64,000 bases of DNA from Rhizobium sp. RCAM05350 (GTDB taxonomy: Bacteria; Pseudomonadota; Alphaproteobacteria; Rhizobiales; Rhizobiaceae), in the NCBI GenBank assembly GCA_024426085.1, contig CP087974.1, positions 2,480,001-2,544,000 on the forward strand, read 5' to 3'. Shown here piece after piece: positions 1-9,650 of the stretch; position 1 is the stretch's first letter; every line of letters starts with the position of its first letter. Below the pieces are notes generated by a model. The model had not been told where the DNA came from. It worked only from the letters and a program-made list of their open reading frames with translations, and did no database searches. The translations under genes and the position numbers were made by a program.

Positions 1-226
1 AGAAAGCCCAGACGACGTCGGCGGCATCGTTCAGCAGTTGTTCGCGCCTATCGGCCGTCGTTTGAGGATTGCCCAGCACGCTCAATGCGGCGATCGCCTT
101 CTCCACTTTCAATCCATGCCGGCCGAGCGCGTCCGCCCGCTCCGACATCAGCTCGTACTCGAGCAGGTTGAGGCCGGTATCCTTGGAAAAGGACGGAGAC
201 AGGGATTGAGGCGGACGAACCGTCAT
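1..226 (-). CDS. DUF6665 family protein, 3' end cut by window edge
   Basis: The first 75 codons of a small protein read leftward and run off the window. The start is the ATG at 226, preceded by GGAG at a normal distance. Visible features are an N-terminal stretch with GLNLLEYELMSERADALG and a helical segment ending LLNDAADVVWAF, which match what I recall of the rhizobial DUF6665 family. That family has no known function and no membrane segment or signal peptide is visible. It lies in the same direction as the phosphoribosyltransferase gene upstream, 61 bp away, so the two may be cotranscribed. The family name is from memory. Confidence 0.6.
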   Translation of the reverse strand, partial: MTVRPPQSLSPSFSKDTGLNLLEYELMSERADALGRHGLKVEKAIAALSVLGNPQTTADRREQLLNDAADVVWAF

Positions 227-287
227 CTTGAGGGCTCCACGATAAACCACAGCCAAGATGGGGCGGTATCGGCCGCCAAGCAATATG

Positions 288-1671
288 CTATTTTGCCCGG
301 GCGCGGATTTCCTCAAAGCTCCAGTCCCGGAGCAGATCGCCGTTCTTCCAGACCGTTTCCAGATGATTGTGGCGGTCCTTGAGCTCATCGAGGCGCGCTG
401 CTTCAAGGCCGCCGAGCCCGTTGACGACGGCCTGGCGTCCCGCCTTCGATGCCTTGACATTCATGGTTGCCGGACGCTTGAAGACATCGTGCCATTTGCC
501 GGTCTCGTCGAGCCGCGCATTGGTTTTCATGGCGAAGGAATAGGTGTCACGGTTGACCTTCTGCAGCAGGCCGCCGCCCATGCCGAAGGCGATATTTTCG
601 GCCGAAAAACCGAAAGCTTCCAGCCGACCGAGGATCTGGCTGATATCGGCATTGGAAATGCCATCGCCCTGGATGACCCGGACGGACTTGTCGAGCACCT
701 TGTAGCCCTTGCCGTTCAGCGCAGAGCCGAAGTGATAATCGAGCTGCTTGACCACATGCACCGGCGTCTCGATCGGATCGCCGCTGTCGGGGGCGGATCA
801 CCACTGTACCGCCGCTCGCCCTCACCTTTTCGCGCAGCTGCTCGCCCCAGATTTCCGAGACCGCATAGTTGATATCGTAGCTATCCGACACGACGGCGAA
901 CATGCCGCCGCCGGCGAAGCGATCGATCATGTTGGAATAGGCGTCCACCTCGCGCTCGACGCCCCAGGCAGTCATTGTCGAGTGTTCGGACGCAGGGATC
1001 GAGAACCCGGCCATCTCGGCGCCGTAGTAGCGCCGGGCATAAAGCACGCCGGTCACAGTGTCGGTCCCCATGAAATTGACGAGATGGGCGGCTCCGCCGA
1101 TACCGGCCTGCTCCAGCGCGCCGACGCCGCGAGCACCGAAATCGTGCAGGCGGAAGGGCAGAACGCCCTCCGGATCGTCGCAGGTTTTCTCAAGGATCGG
1201 CCGGATGACCTGCTTGATCTTGCGGGCATTGCTGGCGACAGATGACGGATACCAGACGGCACGCAGCACGCGGGTCTCGATATAGGATGTCAGCCAAAAA
1301 CTGTCGGGATCAGTATTGACCACCTGCACCATCGGCACGCCGCGGCGCAGCAGGGTGCCTTCCGGCAGCGCCTGGATTTCGAGCGGCAGGTAACCGCCGA
1401 AATGTTCGACGATGCGCATCCAGCCGGCCCGATTGAACGGCAGGCCATGGGCAAGGACGATCGCTTCGGCCTCATCGACATCGGCGCGGGTTACCGGCTT
1501 GCCCAGCGTTTCCTTGAGGAACATCTGCAGGCCGAAGAACAGGACATCCGCCTGGTCCGGGTGTCCGCGCGTCTCGATGTAGGCGGAGATGCCTCGCGTT
1601 CCGGGAGGATATTGAAGGAAATGGCTGAACTTGTAGCTGTCGGTGTTGAGGATCAGATTAGTCAGGTTCAT
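288..1671 (-). CDS. Nicotinamide/nicotinate phosphoribosyltransferase, NAMPT type (one indel)
   Basis: A cytosolic phosphoribosyltransferase of NAD salvage that makes a pyridine mononucleotide from the free base and PRPP. The protein (about 460 residues) follows eukaryotic/phage-type NAMPT rather than classical PncB: TNLILNTDSYKFSHFLQYPP at the N terminus, RLHDFGARGVGALEQAGIGG near 175-193, GTDTVTG with Asp204 (human Asp219), ASEHSTMTAWG with His230 (human phosphohistidine His247), SDSYDI near 263, IQGDGI and GGGLLQKVNRD near the end. The ATG at 1671 follows GGGGGA. The reading frame shifts once at about 787-793, where a run of five C replaces the four needed for IRPDSGDP; the rest continues in the next frame to 288. 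I read this as a sequence error. Family assignment is strong; amide versus acid preference is not decided. Confidence 0.88.
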
Positions 1672-2030
1672 CGCATTCCCCCGAAAGCAATTCCATGCTC
1701 GCCATGCAAAAGCGGCGACGCAGCGCCAAGATGTACACGAGCGGCGGAAAGGCGGCAAGGGCCAGCGGACGCCTTGCCACCGCAGATAGCGCGCCCTTGG
1801 TATGGTTAATATTCTGTCAATCATTCCATCCTAATATGGAAGCATACAATGCTCGGCCACCTTGGTTCCGAAGCAGCCGCCGCTGTCTGGTCTGGCCGTG
1901 AACGAGCCGTTGGGCATGCGCATGAAGCGCCCTCATTCCCTGACATATGCGTGGCGATGTCCGGCCACTTCGCCGGTATGGCGAACAGATTTGGCCGTGT
2001 GGCCTCAACCCGAACGTGACGGAGATTGCG
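1672..2030. other. Divergent intergenic region, 359 bp
   Basis: No credible gene. It separates the leftward phosphoribosyltransferase gene from the rightward unknown gene at 2031, so it should hold two divergent promoters. An AT-rich stretch around 1800-1850 is the most promoter-like part, including TTGACA on the minus strand at about 1816-1821 but without a good -10 partner. No tRNA, riboswitch or repeat recognised. Confidence 0.5.
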
Positions 2031-3952
2031 ATGCTGATGCCCATTCTCTCAGTCAAAACGCCTGCGACTGCAGCACAGGCCGCGATCGTGGTCGAAGCCG
2101 TCACGCTGCGGGAGCAGACAGTAGCGGTGCCCGTACCGGGCCGGATTTCGGGAAACCAGTCGGAGGCGGTTCTCAAGATCCTTGAGACACTGAACCGGCA
2201 TCTGCTTGGAAGCGAACCTCTGCCGAAGGACGCGCTGATCCGTCTGCTCGACACATTGTCGAAAATCCTGAAATTTCCGCCGCTGCCGCAGGAAACGCTG
2301 CACGACTTTACCAAGCGGCTTGCCGTCTTTCTCGAAACGCTGCCGCCGGCAGCGTGGCTGGCGCTGGAAAAGCAGCTTGGGCAGCGCAATCTGGCGGTCA
2401 CCATCAAGGTCCTTGCCGAGGTGCTGAAAATGCCCTTGATCATCGACACGCCGCGCCTGCTGGACAGACCTTTTGTGCCGCCGACGCCGTTTCGCGCCAG
2501 CACAAGCCAACCGGACGGCAAACCGCCGCAAACGGCAGCCACGCAGCAGGGGCAGGCATCCGTGCCAGACCGGCAAGCGCCGATGCCCGCCACACAGACC
2601 GTTATGGCCAGCCCGACCGTCGTCATGGACCCAGGCCTGCTGCAGGCCGCGCTCAAGAAGGCGTTTGGCGACGATGATACGGCCCCAGCCATCATCGCCT
2701 TCGAGGAAAGCCTCAACGAGGAAGGCCCGACAACTGCGCAGCGCGCAGAGCAGCCGGCAAGAGCCCAGGCGGCGCGTGGCAATGAACTGACTGCGGCCAT
2801 CGGCCAGCAGCAACTGCCCTGCAAGGGCAAATTCCGAAACGATCCCGCTCCTGCGCCAGCCAGCCGCGGCCTTTCTTGCAGCAGATCCCGAGGCCTTGTC
2901 GCTTATCGCCGCCATTGCCGCCGGTGATATGGACGACGGGATGAAAATCGAACTGGCGGAACAACTGGGTCTCGACCTTTCCGAACCGATGGAAGCGTCC
3001 GGGCAACAGGAGCATCCCACCGTCACGAACACACCTGAACCCGAGACCCTGACAAGCAAGACCAAGGAAACAACTGCACTCGAGGCAACCTTCGGGGACG
3101 ACCTGCAGACGTCGGGAAGTGATACGGCGCCGAGCACCGTTCTCCCGGCCGAACCTGACGCTCATCCGGATACGAGTATTTCGTCGGCTAAGCCTCCTGC
3201 TGCGCGCGATCTCAACGAGGTCGATGGCTTCAAAGGGCATGACCTCGGCGAATGGGAACTGGAAGCCGCGCAGGATAGCCAGACGTCCACCGGCACCGAC
3301 GACTTCCCGGCACCGATGACCGAGGCCGATATGGACGGTCCGGAAAAAGCCTTGCTCGGACACTGAAAGTTCTCGTCGAAGCCAGCCTGCCCCTGCCTGG
3401 CGGAACCGCGGATAGCGCCGAGACACTGTTTGCGAAGCTCGCCGGCAGGAAACAGCCGACATGGGCGCCGAAATCCTGTTTGCGCAGCTGGAAGCAGCCG
3501 ACAATGCCGAGACGCTGCCGGACACATCGCTCATCACCGGCGATATTGGCGACCAGCTGGAAATGCCGGGGCTCGAACCCGAAGCCTGGAGTGCAATGCT
3601 GGAGGGGCCGGAGGAAAAACCGGCATACCGGCAGATACTCATGCATTCCGCAACCGCGGAAGAGAATTCACGCGAAGCCCTGACGCCCCGGCTGCCGGAG
3701 GCGGGCATCGTGCGCGACGCAATCCCCTTCGCGATGATCCCCTACCTGCCGGCAAAGACGCAGGACAAGCCGATGCTCGAAATCGAGGAGCAGCTGGCCT
3801 CTGGCGATGACGAGGAGGAAGGCCAACACAACGAAAGCCACGAGCAGCAGGAAGACCGCGACAACAGCGACACAGCGGCTGCACCGGAGGATGATGAAAG
3901 CGACACCGGTGACGCCTATGATCTCTACCGCCGCATGGGCGGGCTCGGCTGA
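2031..3952 (+). CDS. Conserved-looking unknown protein, about 640 residues (three indels)
   Basis: The ATG at 2031 follows GGAG. The coding signal continues through three frame changes, at about 2815-2840, 3343-3350 and 3445-3455, to the stop at 3952; two of these are at A-runs, so I treat it as one gene. The N-terminal third is helical, with LPKDALIRLLDTLSKILKF and LAVFLETLPPAAWLALEKQL. The middle is Pro/Gln-rich and probably disordered. The C-terminal part is very acidic and ends with DAYDLYRRMGGLG. No signal peptide, membrane span or catalytic motif is seen, and I do not recognise the family. It converges on rpsA across a shared terminator. Hook-length-type or scaffold roles would be guesses. 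Confidence 0.6.
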
Positions 3953-3985
3953 TCAGCTTGCCTGCAGCCGGCAAGAACAAGACGC

Positions 3986-4025
3986 AAAAAAGCCCCTTGG
4001 AAATCGCTTTCCGCGGGCTTCTTTT
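3986..4025. terminator. Bidirectional intrinsic terminator between the unknown gene and rpsA
   Basis: An inverted repeat (AAGCCC, then TGGAAA, paired with TTTCC and GGGCTT) is flanked by an A-run on the left and CTTTTATT on the right. On the minus strand the stem is followed by TTTTTTG, so it can end rpsA; on the plus strand it can end the 2031-3952 gene. Confidence 0.8.
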
Positions 4026-4042
4026 ATTCAGACTGCAGAGGC

Positions 4043-5749
4043 TTATTCGCCGCCGTGGTTCTTCAGGGCTGCGCCCAGGATGTCGCCAAGCAGAAGCGCC
4101 TGAGTCGGACAGAACCGAACTGTGCGACGGCTTCCTTCTCTTCAGCGATTTCCAGTGCCTTGATCGACAGCATGACCTTGCGGTCCTTCTTGGAGAAGTT
4201 GGTGACGCGAGCGTCGACAACCTGACCAACGGAGAAACGCTCCGGACGCTGTTCGTCGCGGTCACGCGACAGATCGGCACGGCGGATGAACGAGGTGAGA
4301 TCTTCGTGGTTGACGAGCTTCACTTCGATGCCACCGTCGTTGACGGCCAGAACTTCGCACGAAACAACGGCGTTCTTGCGCAGATCGCCAGAAGCAGCGG
4401 CGTCGCCGACTGCATCCTTGCCGAGCTGCTTGATGCCGAGCGAGATGCGTTCCTTTTCGACGTCCACATCGAGAACGACGGCCTTGACCATGTCGCCCTT
4501 GTTGAACTCTTCGATGACCTGTTCGCCCGGACGGTTCCAGTCGAGGTCGGAGAGATGCACCATGCCGTCAACGTCGCCGTCGAGGCCGATGAACAGGCCG
4601 AATTCGGTCTTGTTCTTGACTTCGCCTTCAACTTCCGTGCCAGCTGGATGGCTGTGCGCGAATGCCTGCCACGGGTTCTCGAGCGTCTGCTTGAGGCCGA
4701 GCGAGATGCGGCGCTTGGTCGGGTCGACTTCGAGAACGACAACGTCGACTTCCTGCGTCGTGGACAGGATCTTGCCGGGATGTACGTTCTTCTTGGTCCA
4801 GGACATTTCGGAGATGTGGATCAGGCCTTCGATGCCCGGCTCCAGCTCTACGAATGCACCGTAGTCGGTGATGTTGGTGACGGTACCGGAGATCTTCTTG
4901 CCGACCGGGTACTTGGCACCGATGCCATCCCAAGGATCCGACTCGAGCTGCTTCATGCCGAGCGAGATGCGGTGGGTTTCCTGGTTGATGCGGATGATCT
5001 GAACCTTGACCTGCTGGCCGATGTTCAGGATTTCCGACGGATGGTTGACGCGGCGCCATGCCATGTCGGTGACGTGCAGCAGGCCGTCGATGCCGCCGAG
5101 GTCAACGAACGCACCGTAATCGGTGATGTTCTTGACGACGCCGTCAACAACCTGGCCTTCTTCGAGGTTCTGGACGATTTCCGAACGCTGTTCAGCACGC
5201 GATTCTTCAAGAACCTGTACGGCGCGATACAACGATGTTGCCGCGACGCTTGTCCATCTTGAGGATTTCGAAGGGCTGCGGGTTGTGCATCAGCGGGGTA
5301 ACGTCGTGGATCGGACGAATGTCGACCTGGGAGCGCGGAAGGAAGGCAACGGCACCATCCAGATCGACGGTGAAACCACCCTTGACCTGGTTGAAGATGA
5401 CGCCTTCGACGCGTTCGCCGGCTTCGAACTTGACTTCGAGGCGGACCCAGCTCTCTTCGCGGCGAGCCTTTTCGCGCGACAGAACAGCTTCGCCCATCGC
5501 ATTTTCGATGCGCTCGACATAGACTTCGACTTCATCGCCGACCTTCAGCGTGCCGTCCTTGGCCTTCGCGCCGAATTCCTTCAGAGCGATGCGGCCTTCG
5601 ACCTTGAGGCCGACGTCAACGATTGCGACGTCCTTCTCGATAGCCGTAACAATACCCTTGGTGACGTAGCCTTCGGCAAGATCCTGGGTCGCAAAGGATT
5701 CCTGCAGCAACGCGGCAAAATCGTCGTGGGTGGGGTTAGCTTGAGACAT
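4043..5749 (-). CDS. rpsA: 30S ribosomal protein S1 (three indels)
   Basis: The S1 protein binds mRNA on the 30S subunit and supports initiation. The start ATG at 5749 has GGAG upstream. The first residues [19 protein letters not shown] are typical of rhizobial S1. Six S1 RNA-binding repeats follow; those from the third on carry the signature [17 protein letters not shown] and its variants. Length is about 568 residues, as expected. One extra base lies near 5217 (after VVSRRT) and two near 4080-4105, where the tail [21 protein letters not shown] is split over frames; the total is three extra bases. Because S1 is essential, these are almost certainly sequence errors. It follows cmk in the common cmk-rpsA order, 116 bp apart. 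Confidence 0.95.
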
Positions 5750-5865
5750 GAATACTCCTGATGTGCCTTCATGGGGCACAGGCGCCGGGGTTAGCGTTGA
5801 CAGGTCCAAAAACCATCCGCTCCAATCATGAAGGAGCAAATCCGGCGCGGGGATGGTGGTTCGGA

Positions 5866-6496
5866 CTATTGCTTCAATGCGGCATCGACAAACGTCTTCG
5901 CCGTTAAGAATGCGGCCTCTATACTCATTTCGGACGTATCTAGCAAGTGTGCATCTAAGGCCGGGCGCAGCGGGCTGTCGGCGCGTCCCATGTCGCGCTC
6001 GTCGTCGCTTGACGATGTCGGCCAGGATCTCCAGAAAATCAGCCGGAATGCCGTTGCCGACGATCTCGTCGAACCGGCGTCGCGCCCGCACCTCGGCCGA
6101 CGCGGTCACATAGAGTTTTACCGGCGCATCCGGGCAGACGACGGTGCCGATATCACGTCCGTCGAGCACCGTTCCGGGCTGCCGCAGCGAAAAGCGCTGC
6201 GTCTCGACCAACGCCTGGCGCACCAGCGGCATGACGGCGATCTTGGAGGCCGCCTCGCCGATCGAATGCGCCGACAGCACGCTGCGGTCGAGCCCGGCAA
6301 GCTCGACATCCCGCGCCATCTGCTCGGCAATCCTCTCGTCATCCAGCGGCAAGCCCGCATCCAGCAACGCCTTTGCCGTGGCGCGATAGGTCAGCCCGGT
6401 ATCGAGATGATGAAAGCCGTATTCCTCGGCGATCCGGCGCGATAATGTCCCCTTGCCCGCAGCCGCAGGTCCGTCGATGGCGATGATGAAAGTCAT
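5866..6496 (-). CDS. cmk: (d)CMP kinase (one indel)
   Basis: Cytidylate kinase converts CMP/dCMP to the diphosphate with ATP. The N terminus [17 protein letters not shown] holds the P-loop (residues 9-17), followed by the family motif [11 protein letters not shown] and DGRDIGTVV. The tail [20 protein letters not shown] is found only after a one-base frame change at about 6012, where AAGCGACGACGAG should encode KRDER, and ends LKQ-stop at 5866. The start ATG overlaps the stop of the upstream peptidase gene as ATGA, which suggests translational coupling. Length is about 209 residues, normal for the family. In many Rhizobiales aroA lies immediately upstream; here it does not. Confidence 0.93.
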
Positions 6497-7299
6497 TTTG
6501 CTACCTGAAAATGGATATGATCGTCGTGGCGAGCCGCCCGGCAGCCCTGAAATCTCACAGTATCGTTCTCCACGGCAAGCGTTTTTACTAGATGTGGCTC
6601 GATGAATATCTTTTCGACGCCTGCCGCTCGCCCCTCCGACGACAACCACTGAACCGCCGCTCGGGTGCGCGCCTCGTCCAAACTCCAATCGGCAAACAGA
6701 GGCTGAAGGAGCTTCAGATCCCACCGGAAGGTCAAGAGATCATCGCGCCCGGCGCAGGGCAGAGGCGATCCCGCATCTGGCTGTTCGAAGGCGAAATAGC
6801 CGATCGGCGAGCGGGTCTGCCCACTCAACGCCTCTCCCGTTTTTCCCCGATAATAGAAGGCAATATCCATCTTTCGCCCGTCGCTGTGCGAAAGATGCGG
6901 GAGAAGCGGAAACCCGTCGATAAAGGGGAAGTTCGCATCCAGTGCGAGCGTCACGGTCCCGGGAAACTGCGTCGCCATATGCCGTGCCAGATCCTCTGCC
7001 GCCTGCCGCATACCGACGCTTACGTAGTTGCGGTTGAGAACGCAGTACAACGGCGATTGAAGCTGGAGTGCCGCGGCGGCGCTGAAACACGGCAGCGGAA
7101 CTCTCCCGAAGGATGGTGCCACGGCATGTGCGGCAATCGTTGCCAGGACATATAGCGACAGGAAAACAACCGCCTTCAGCAGGCGGCGGCTGATTTGCAA
7201 AAGGCGGGAAACGGCAATCGAGACCAGAAATACGATCCCGCCTATCTGCGTCAGAAGTGTCAGGACGACGAAGAGGAAAACGTTGCGAACCAATGCCAT
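6493..7299 (-). CDS. Membrane-anchored LAS/M15-like zinc peptidase homologue
   Basis: A 268-residue protein with two N-terminal hydrophobic segments (about residues 5-35 and 38-60) and a probably periplasmic domain. That domain contains SHSDGRKMD, which fits the H-x6-D zinc motif, and HDDHIHF near the C terminus, which fits HxxHxH. Both are features of LAS-fold metallopeptidases (D-Ala-D-Ala peptidases, murein endopeptidases), so a cell-wall substrate is likely. I chose the ATG at 7299 because it precedes the first membrane segment and follows GAGA; a longer frame upstream looks non-coding. Its stop overlaps the cmk start by four bases. The metal motifs are seen; the substrate is inference. 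Confidence 0.65.
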   Translation of the reverse strand: MALVRNVFLFVVLTLLTQIGGIVFLVSIAVSRLLQISRRLLKAVVFLSLYVLATIAAHAVAPSFGRVPLPCFSAAAALQLQSPLYCVLNRNYVSVGMRQAAEDLARHMATQFPGTVTLALDANFPFIDGFPLLPHLSHSDGRKMDIAFYYRGKTGEALSGQTRSPIGYFAFEQPDAGSPLPCAGRDDLLTFRWDLKLLQPLFADWSLDEARTRAAVQWLSSEGRAAGVEKIFIEPHLVKTLAVENDTVRFQGCRAARHDDHIHFQVAK

Positions 7300-7628
7300 T
7301 ACAATTTCTCTGTCGGATGCCGCTGCAACTTTTGCCCTGAAACCAGCCGGTGCAGCTCGTTTCAGCCACTGTGACCACCCAACCGATCGACAAACCGGAG
7401 AAAGCTCCAACGCAGGGCGGAACGCGCTATCCACGACTTTGCGCTGCGTAACACCAAGTTGCAGAATGGTAATCCTCCCTTCCAAAGAAAAGCGCAGCGA
7501 AGGCTTGGGCAAGTTAATCTTTGACAGACGGGACCAAGACGATTATGGGGACCGGCTAATTCATTTCATGTTCAACGCCGGTATTCCGGCAGATGCCGGT
7601 AATTCCGGCCATTCAAGAGGCTTTGACC
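7300..7628. other. Divergent intergenic region between peptidase gene and FYDLN protein
   Basis: About 330 bp with no convincing gene. An open minus-strand frame exists here but its composition is unlike the peptidase it precedes. I looked for the N terminus of aroA, which is common at this position in relatives, and did not find it. Promoters for both flanking genes presumably lie here; I could not pick them with confidence. Confidence 0.4.
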
Positions 7629-8018
7629 GTGGCAAAAGCGGAACTTGGAACAAAACGCGTCGATCCGGAAACGGGCCGTAAATTCTACGACCTGAACAAG
7701 GATCCGATCGTTTCTCCCTATACCGGAAAATCCTACCCGCTCTCCTTCTTCGAGGAAACATCCGTTGCCAAGGTAATGGAGAAGGCTGCCGAAGAAGACG
7801 AGGTTCAGGAAGTCGATACCGAGAACCCCGAAGTGGAACTGGTCTCGCTCGAGGATGCTGACAGCGAAGCAGCCGGTGGCGACGACATTCCGGATCTCGG
7901 CGATGACGATGTCGAAATCGAAGGCGATGACGACGATACCTTCCTCGAAGCTGACGAAGACGACGAGGACGGCCTGTCCGACCTGATCGGCGTATCGGAC
8001 GACGACGACGAGGTCTAA
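7629..8018 (+). CDS. TIGR02300 family (FYDLN acid) protein
   Basis: A small protein of unknown function, restricted as far as I know to alphaproteobacteria. The conserved N terminus reads AKAELGTKRVDPETGRKFYD followed by LNKDPIVSPYTGKSYPLSFF, and the rest is a long acidic tail of Asp/Glu runs ending SDDDDEV. I chose the GTG at 7629, eight bases after AAGAGG, because family members begin at this residue; an ATG at 7593 would add 12 residues. No frame problem. In relatives it commonly sits next to aroA-cmk-rpsA, which fits its place here. Confidence 0.88.
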   Translation: MAKAELGTKRVDPETGRKFYDLNKDPIVSPYTGKSYPLSFFEETSVAKVMEKAAEEDEVQEVDTENPEVELVSLEDADSEAAGGDDIPDLGDDDVEIEGDDDDTFLEADEDDEDGLSDLIGVSDDDDEV

Positions 8019-8219
8019 ACCTCACAGAATTCAAACAATTGCGTCCGCGCGGGGTTTTCAACCACCATGCGGACGCAAGGCTCCGGGCTCACACGATAAA
8101 AACTTGGCCCTTTGTCTTTTCGGCTTGCCATCTGCAAAAAGCGGAAGTATGAAGCCGCCAACCGACCGGACGAACAGTTCGGAAGGCCTTCCCGGAACCG
8201 GCCTAGCCGGACCCAAAAT

Positions 8220-8295
<76 letters not shown>

Positions 8296-8467
8296 AACTT
8301 TTTCTTACCCATCGCAGCTATCTTCTTAGCAGATCTTCACTAAAATAAATAAATGAGTCCCGTGAAGAGCTTACCTTGACGCCCAGTCAATTACGGCCTT
8401 TTCATGACTTTAACCTCTTCATTTTGCCCGCTTTCCGCGCTAGTTATATTCTAGATAGAGTTGCACT

Positions 8468-8484
8468 GGAGGCCTTGTGCCTCC
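8468..8484 (+). promoter_or_regulatory. Short hairpin upstream of the ImmA/IrrE gene
   Basis: A perfect inverted repeat GGAGGC-cttgt-GCCTCC sits 25 bases upstream of the ATG at 8509 and just before the GAGGAG ribosome site. It could be an operator or a 5'-UTR hairpin. A possible promoter TTGCCC-N17-TATTCT lies just upstream, with weak support. Confidence 0.4.
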
Positions 8485-8508
8485 TTAATTGCGAGAGGAG
8501 AGATAGAC

Positions 8509-9013
8509 ATGTCATTGGTTGACATCGAGCGCCCGCTTTCTCCCGCGCTATCGCCTCGTGGCACAGCGGGCAAATGAACTTACCAAGCCTTACTCAACGC
8601 CTCCAATTCCCGTACTGGAGATTGCAGAGCGAAGTGGGGTTGATGTCCTCTTTGCAGATATGGGTGTTCACAAAGATAAGGTGGCTGGATTCTGTGATTT
8701 CGAAAACGCCAAATTGTATGTCAACAGCGCAGATCCGATAAATCGCCAAACGTTCACAATAGCCCATGAACTCGGGCATTGGATAATGCATCGTGACGTC
8801 TTCTTAAAGCGTCCGGACAAATATCCTGTGCTCCCGCGTTTTCAAAGTGTTAAGGAATCGAACATATTCGAGAAGGAAGCAAATTGCTTTGCAGCAAATC
8901 TCCTTGTCCCGACACAGTTATTGAATCCTGTCAGAAAGAGTAACGTGGCCATTCTCGCTCGAATTTTCGAGGTGTCGGCTACAATGATGGAACATCGTCT
9001 GAAAAATGACTGA
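8509..9013 (+). CDS. ImmA/IrrE-type zinc metallopeptidase (possible indel near start)
   Basis: A COG2856-type protein, a family of gluzincin-like peptidases best known for cleaving repressor proteins (ImmA of ICEBs1, IrrE of Deinococcus). It shows HELGHW with the HExxH site about residue 83, a region of IPVLEIAERSGVDVLF before it and NCFAANLLVPTQLL after it, as in the family. The open frame begins only at a TTG (8519), but GAGGAG is correctly spaced for the ATG at 8509, which lies in another frame. I infer a one-base indel around 8515-8535. There is no helix-turn-helix domain. The stop overlaps the next gene by eight bases, so the two form a coupled unit. Base composition is less GC-rich than that of its neighbours. 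Confidence 0.82.
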
Positions 9014-9410
9014 TAAAACCAGTGAAGGAAGTTCAAGTGGTGATCTTCCTTCACTGGAGGAAATGCTCAAATCCGTTAAAGTTGAGCCTGAAGGAGTAAA
9101 TGACCTTCAGGTTGATTATGAAGATCGGTTTCGGATTCGATCGATTGAAGCGCAAAAAGCCTATACTCATCTACTTGGTCTTCAAGCCCATTATTCTCAT
9201 AAGCGAAAATGGTCATGGTTCCTTATGTTGGCCATGGCCTTTATGCTGATCTTTCAATCCTATTTGCTTTATAAAGTCGGTACTGGGTCTTGGGATTTTA
9301 CCGCCTATCGCTGGCTATTACCGCTTCTGCTGGTTCAGAATCTCGGACAGATAATTGGCCTGGCGGTTATCGTGGTTAAGTCGCTTTTCACTAATCTGGA
9401 CCCGCCTTGA
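9006..9410 (+). CDS. Two-helix membrane protein coupled to the ImmA/IrrE peptidase
   Basis: A 134-residue protein whose ATG at 9006 lies inside the end of the peptidase gene. The first 70 residues are hydrophilic and acidic (SGDLPSLEEMLKSVKVEPEG), followed by two membrane helices at about 74-97 (WFLMLAMAFMLIFQSYLLY) and 103-129 (WLLPLLLVQNLGQIIGLAVI). The C terminus is short. I do not recognise a family. The eight-base overlap and shared composition indicate that it works with the upstream peptidase, for instance as its substrate, anchor or effector; this is inference from arrangement only. Confidence 0.7.
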   Translation: MTDKTSEGSSSGDLPSLEEMLKSVKVEPEGVNDLQVDYEDRFRIRSIEAQKAYTHLLGLQAHYSHKRKWSWFLMLAMAFMLIFQSYLLYKVGTGSWDFTAYRWLLPLLLVQNLGQIIGLAVIVVKSLFTNLDPP

Positions 9411-9411
9411 A

Positions 9412-9585
9412 TCAACTCAGGGATTTTATTGGCCCAAAGAGATCGCCCAAGAAACACTGGTTCACCCGCAACGTCGGCAAGGCGAACCTGCGTTCGAATG
9501 ACCGCATTAGGATTTCCAAAAGGAACGTGATGGCGACAATGATTATGTCATTGACGAGGGACTGGGCCGCCGCCACTGCGCCCAT
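9412..9585 (-). pseudogene. Possible ABC-permease C-terminal remnant
   Basis: A 57-codon minus-strand frame reads AAAQSLVNDIIIVAITFLLE then ILMRSFERRF. Its hydrophobic segment followed by LLEIL-x-R-x-x-ERRF resembles the C terminus of the taurine-type permease encoded 1 kb away (AAQFLVTDIVIAG ... LFEILARLLERWF). A stop codon lies just upstream of its ATG, and no permease body or partner genes accompany it. It is best explained as a leftover of a transporter gene, but the match is short and could be chance. Confidence 0.3.
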
Positions 9586-9650
9586 TGACTATGCTCGCCC
9601 GAGCCTATCCAACTTTGCCTTTACAAACGTAAGTCAATGAGGAGCAGATC

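Noticed and set aside
3958..5262. A 434-codon plus-strand frame antisense to rpsA
   Set aside because: It is the shadow of the six-repeat S1 gene on the other strand.
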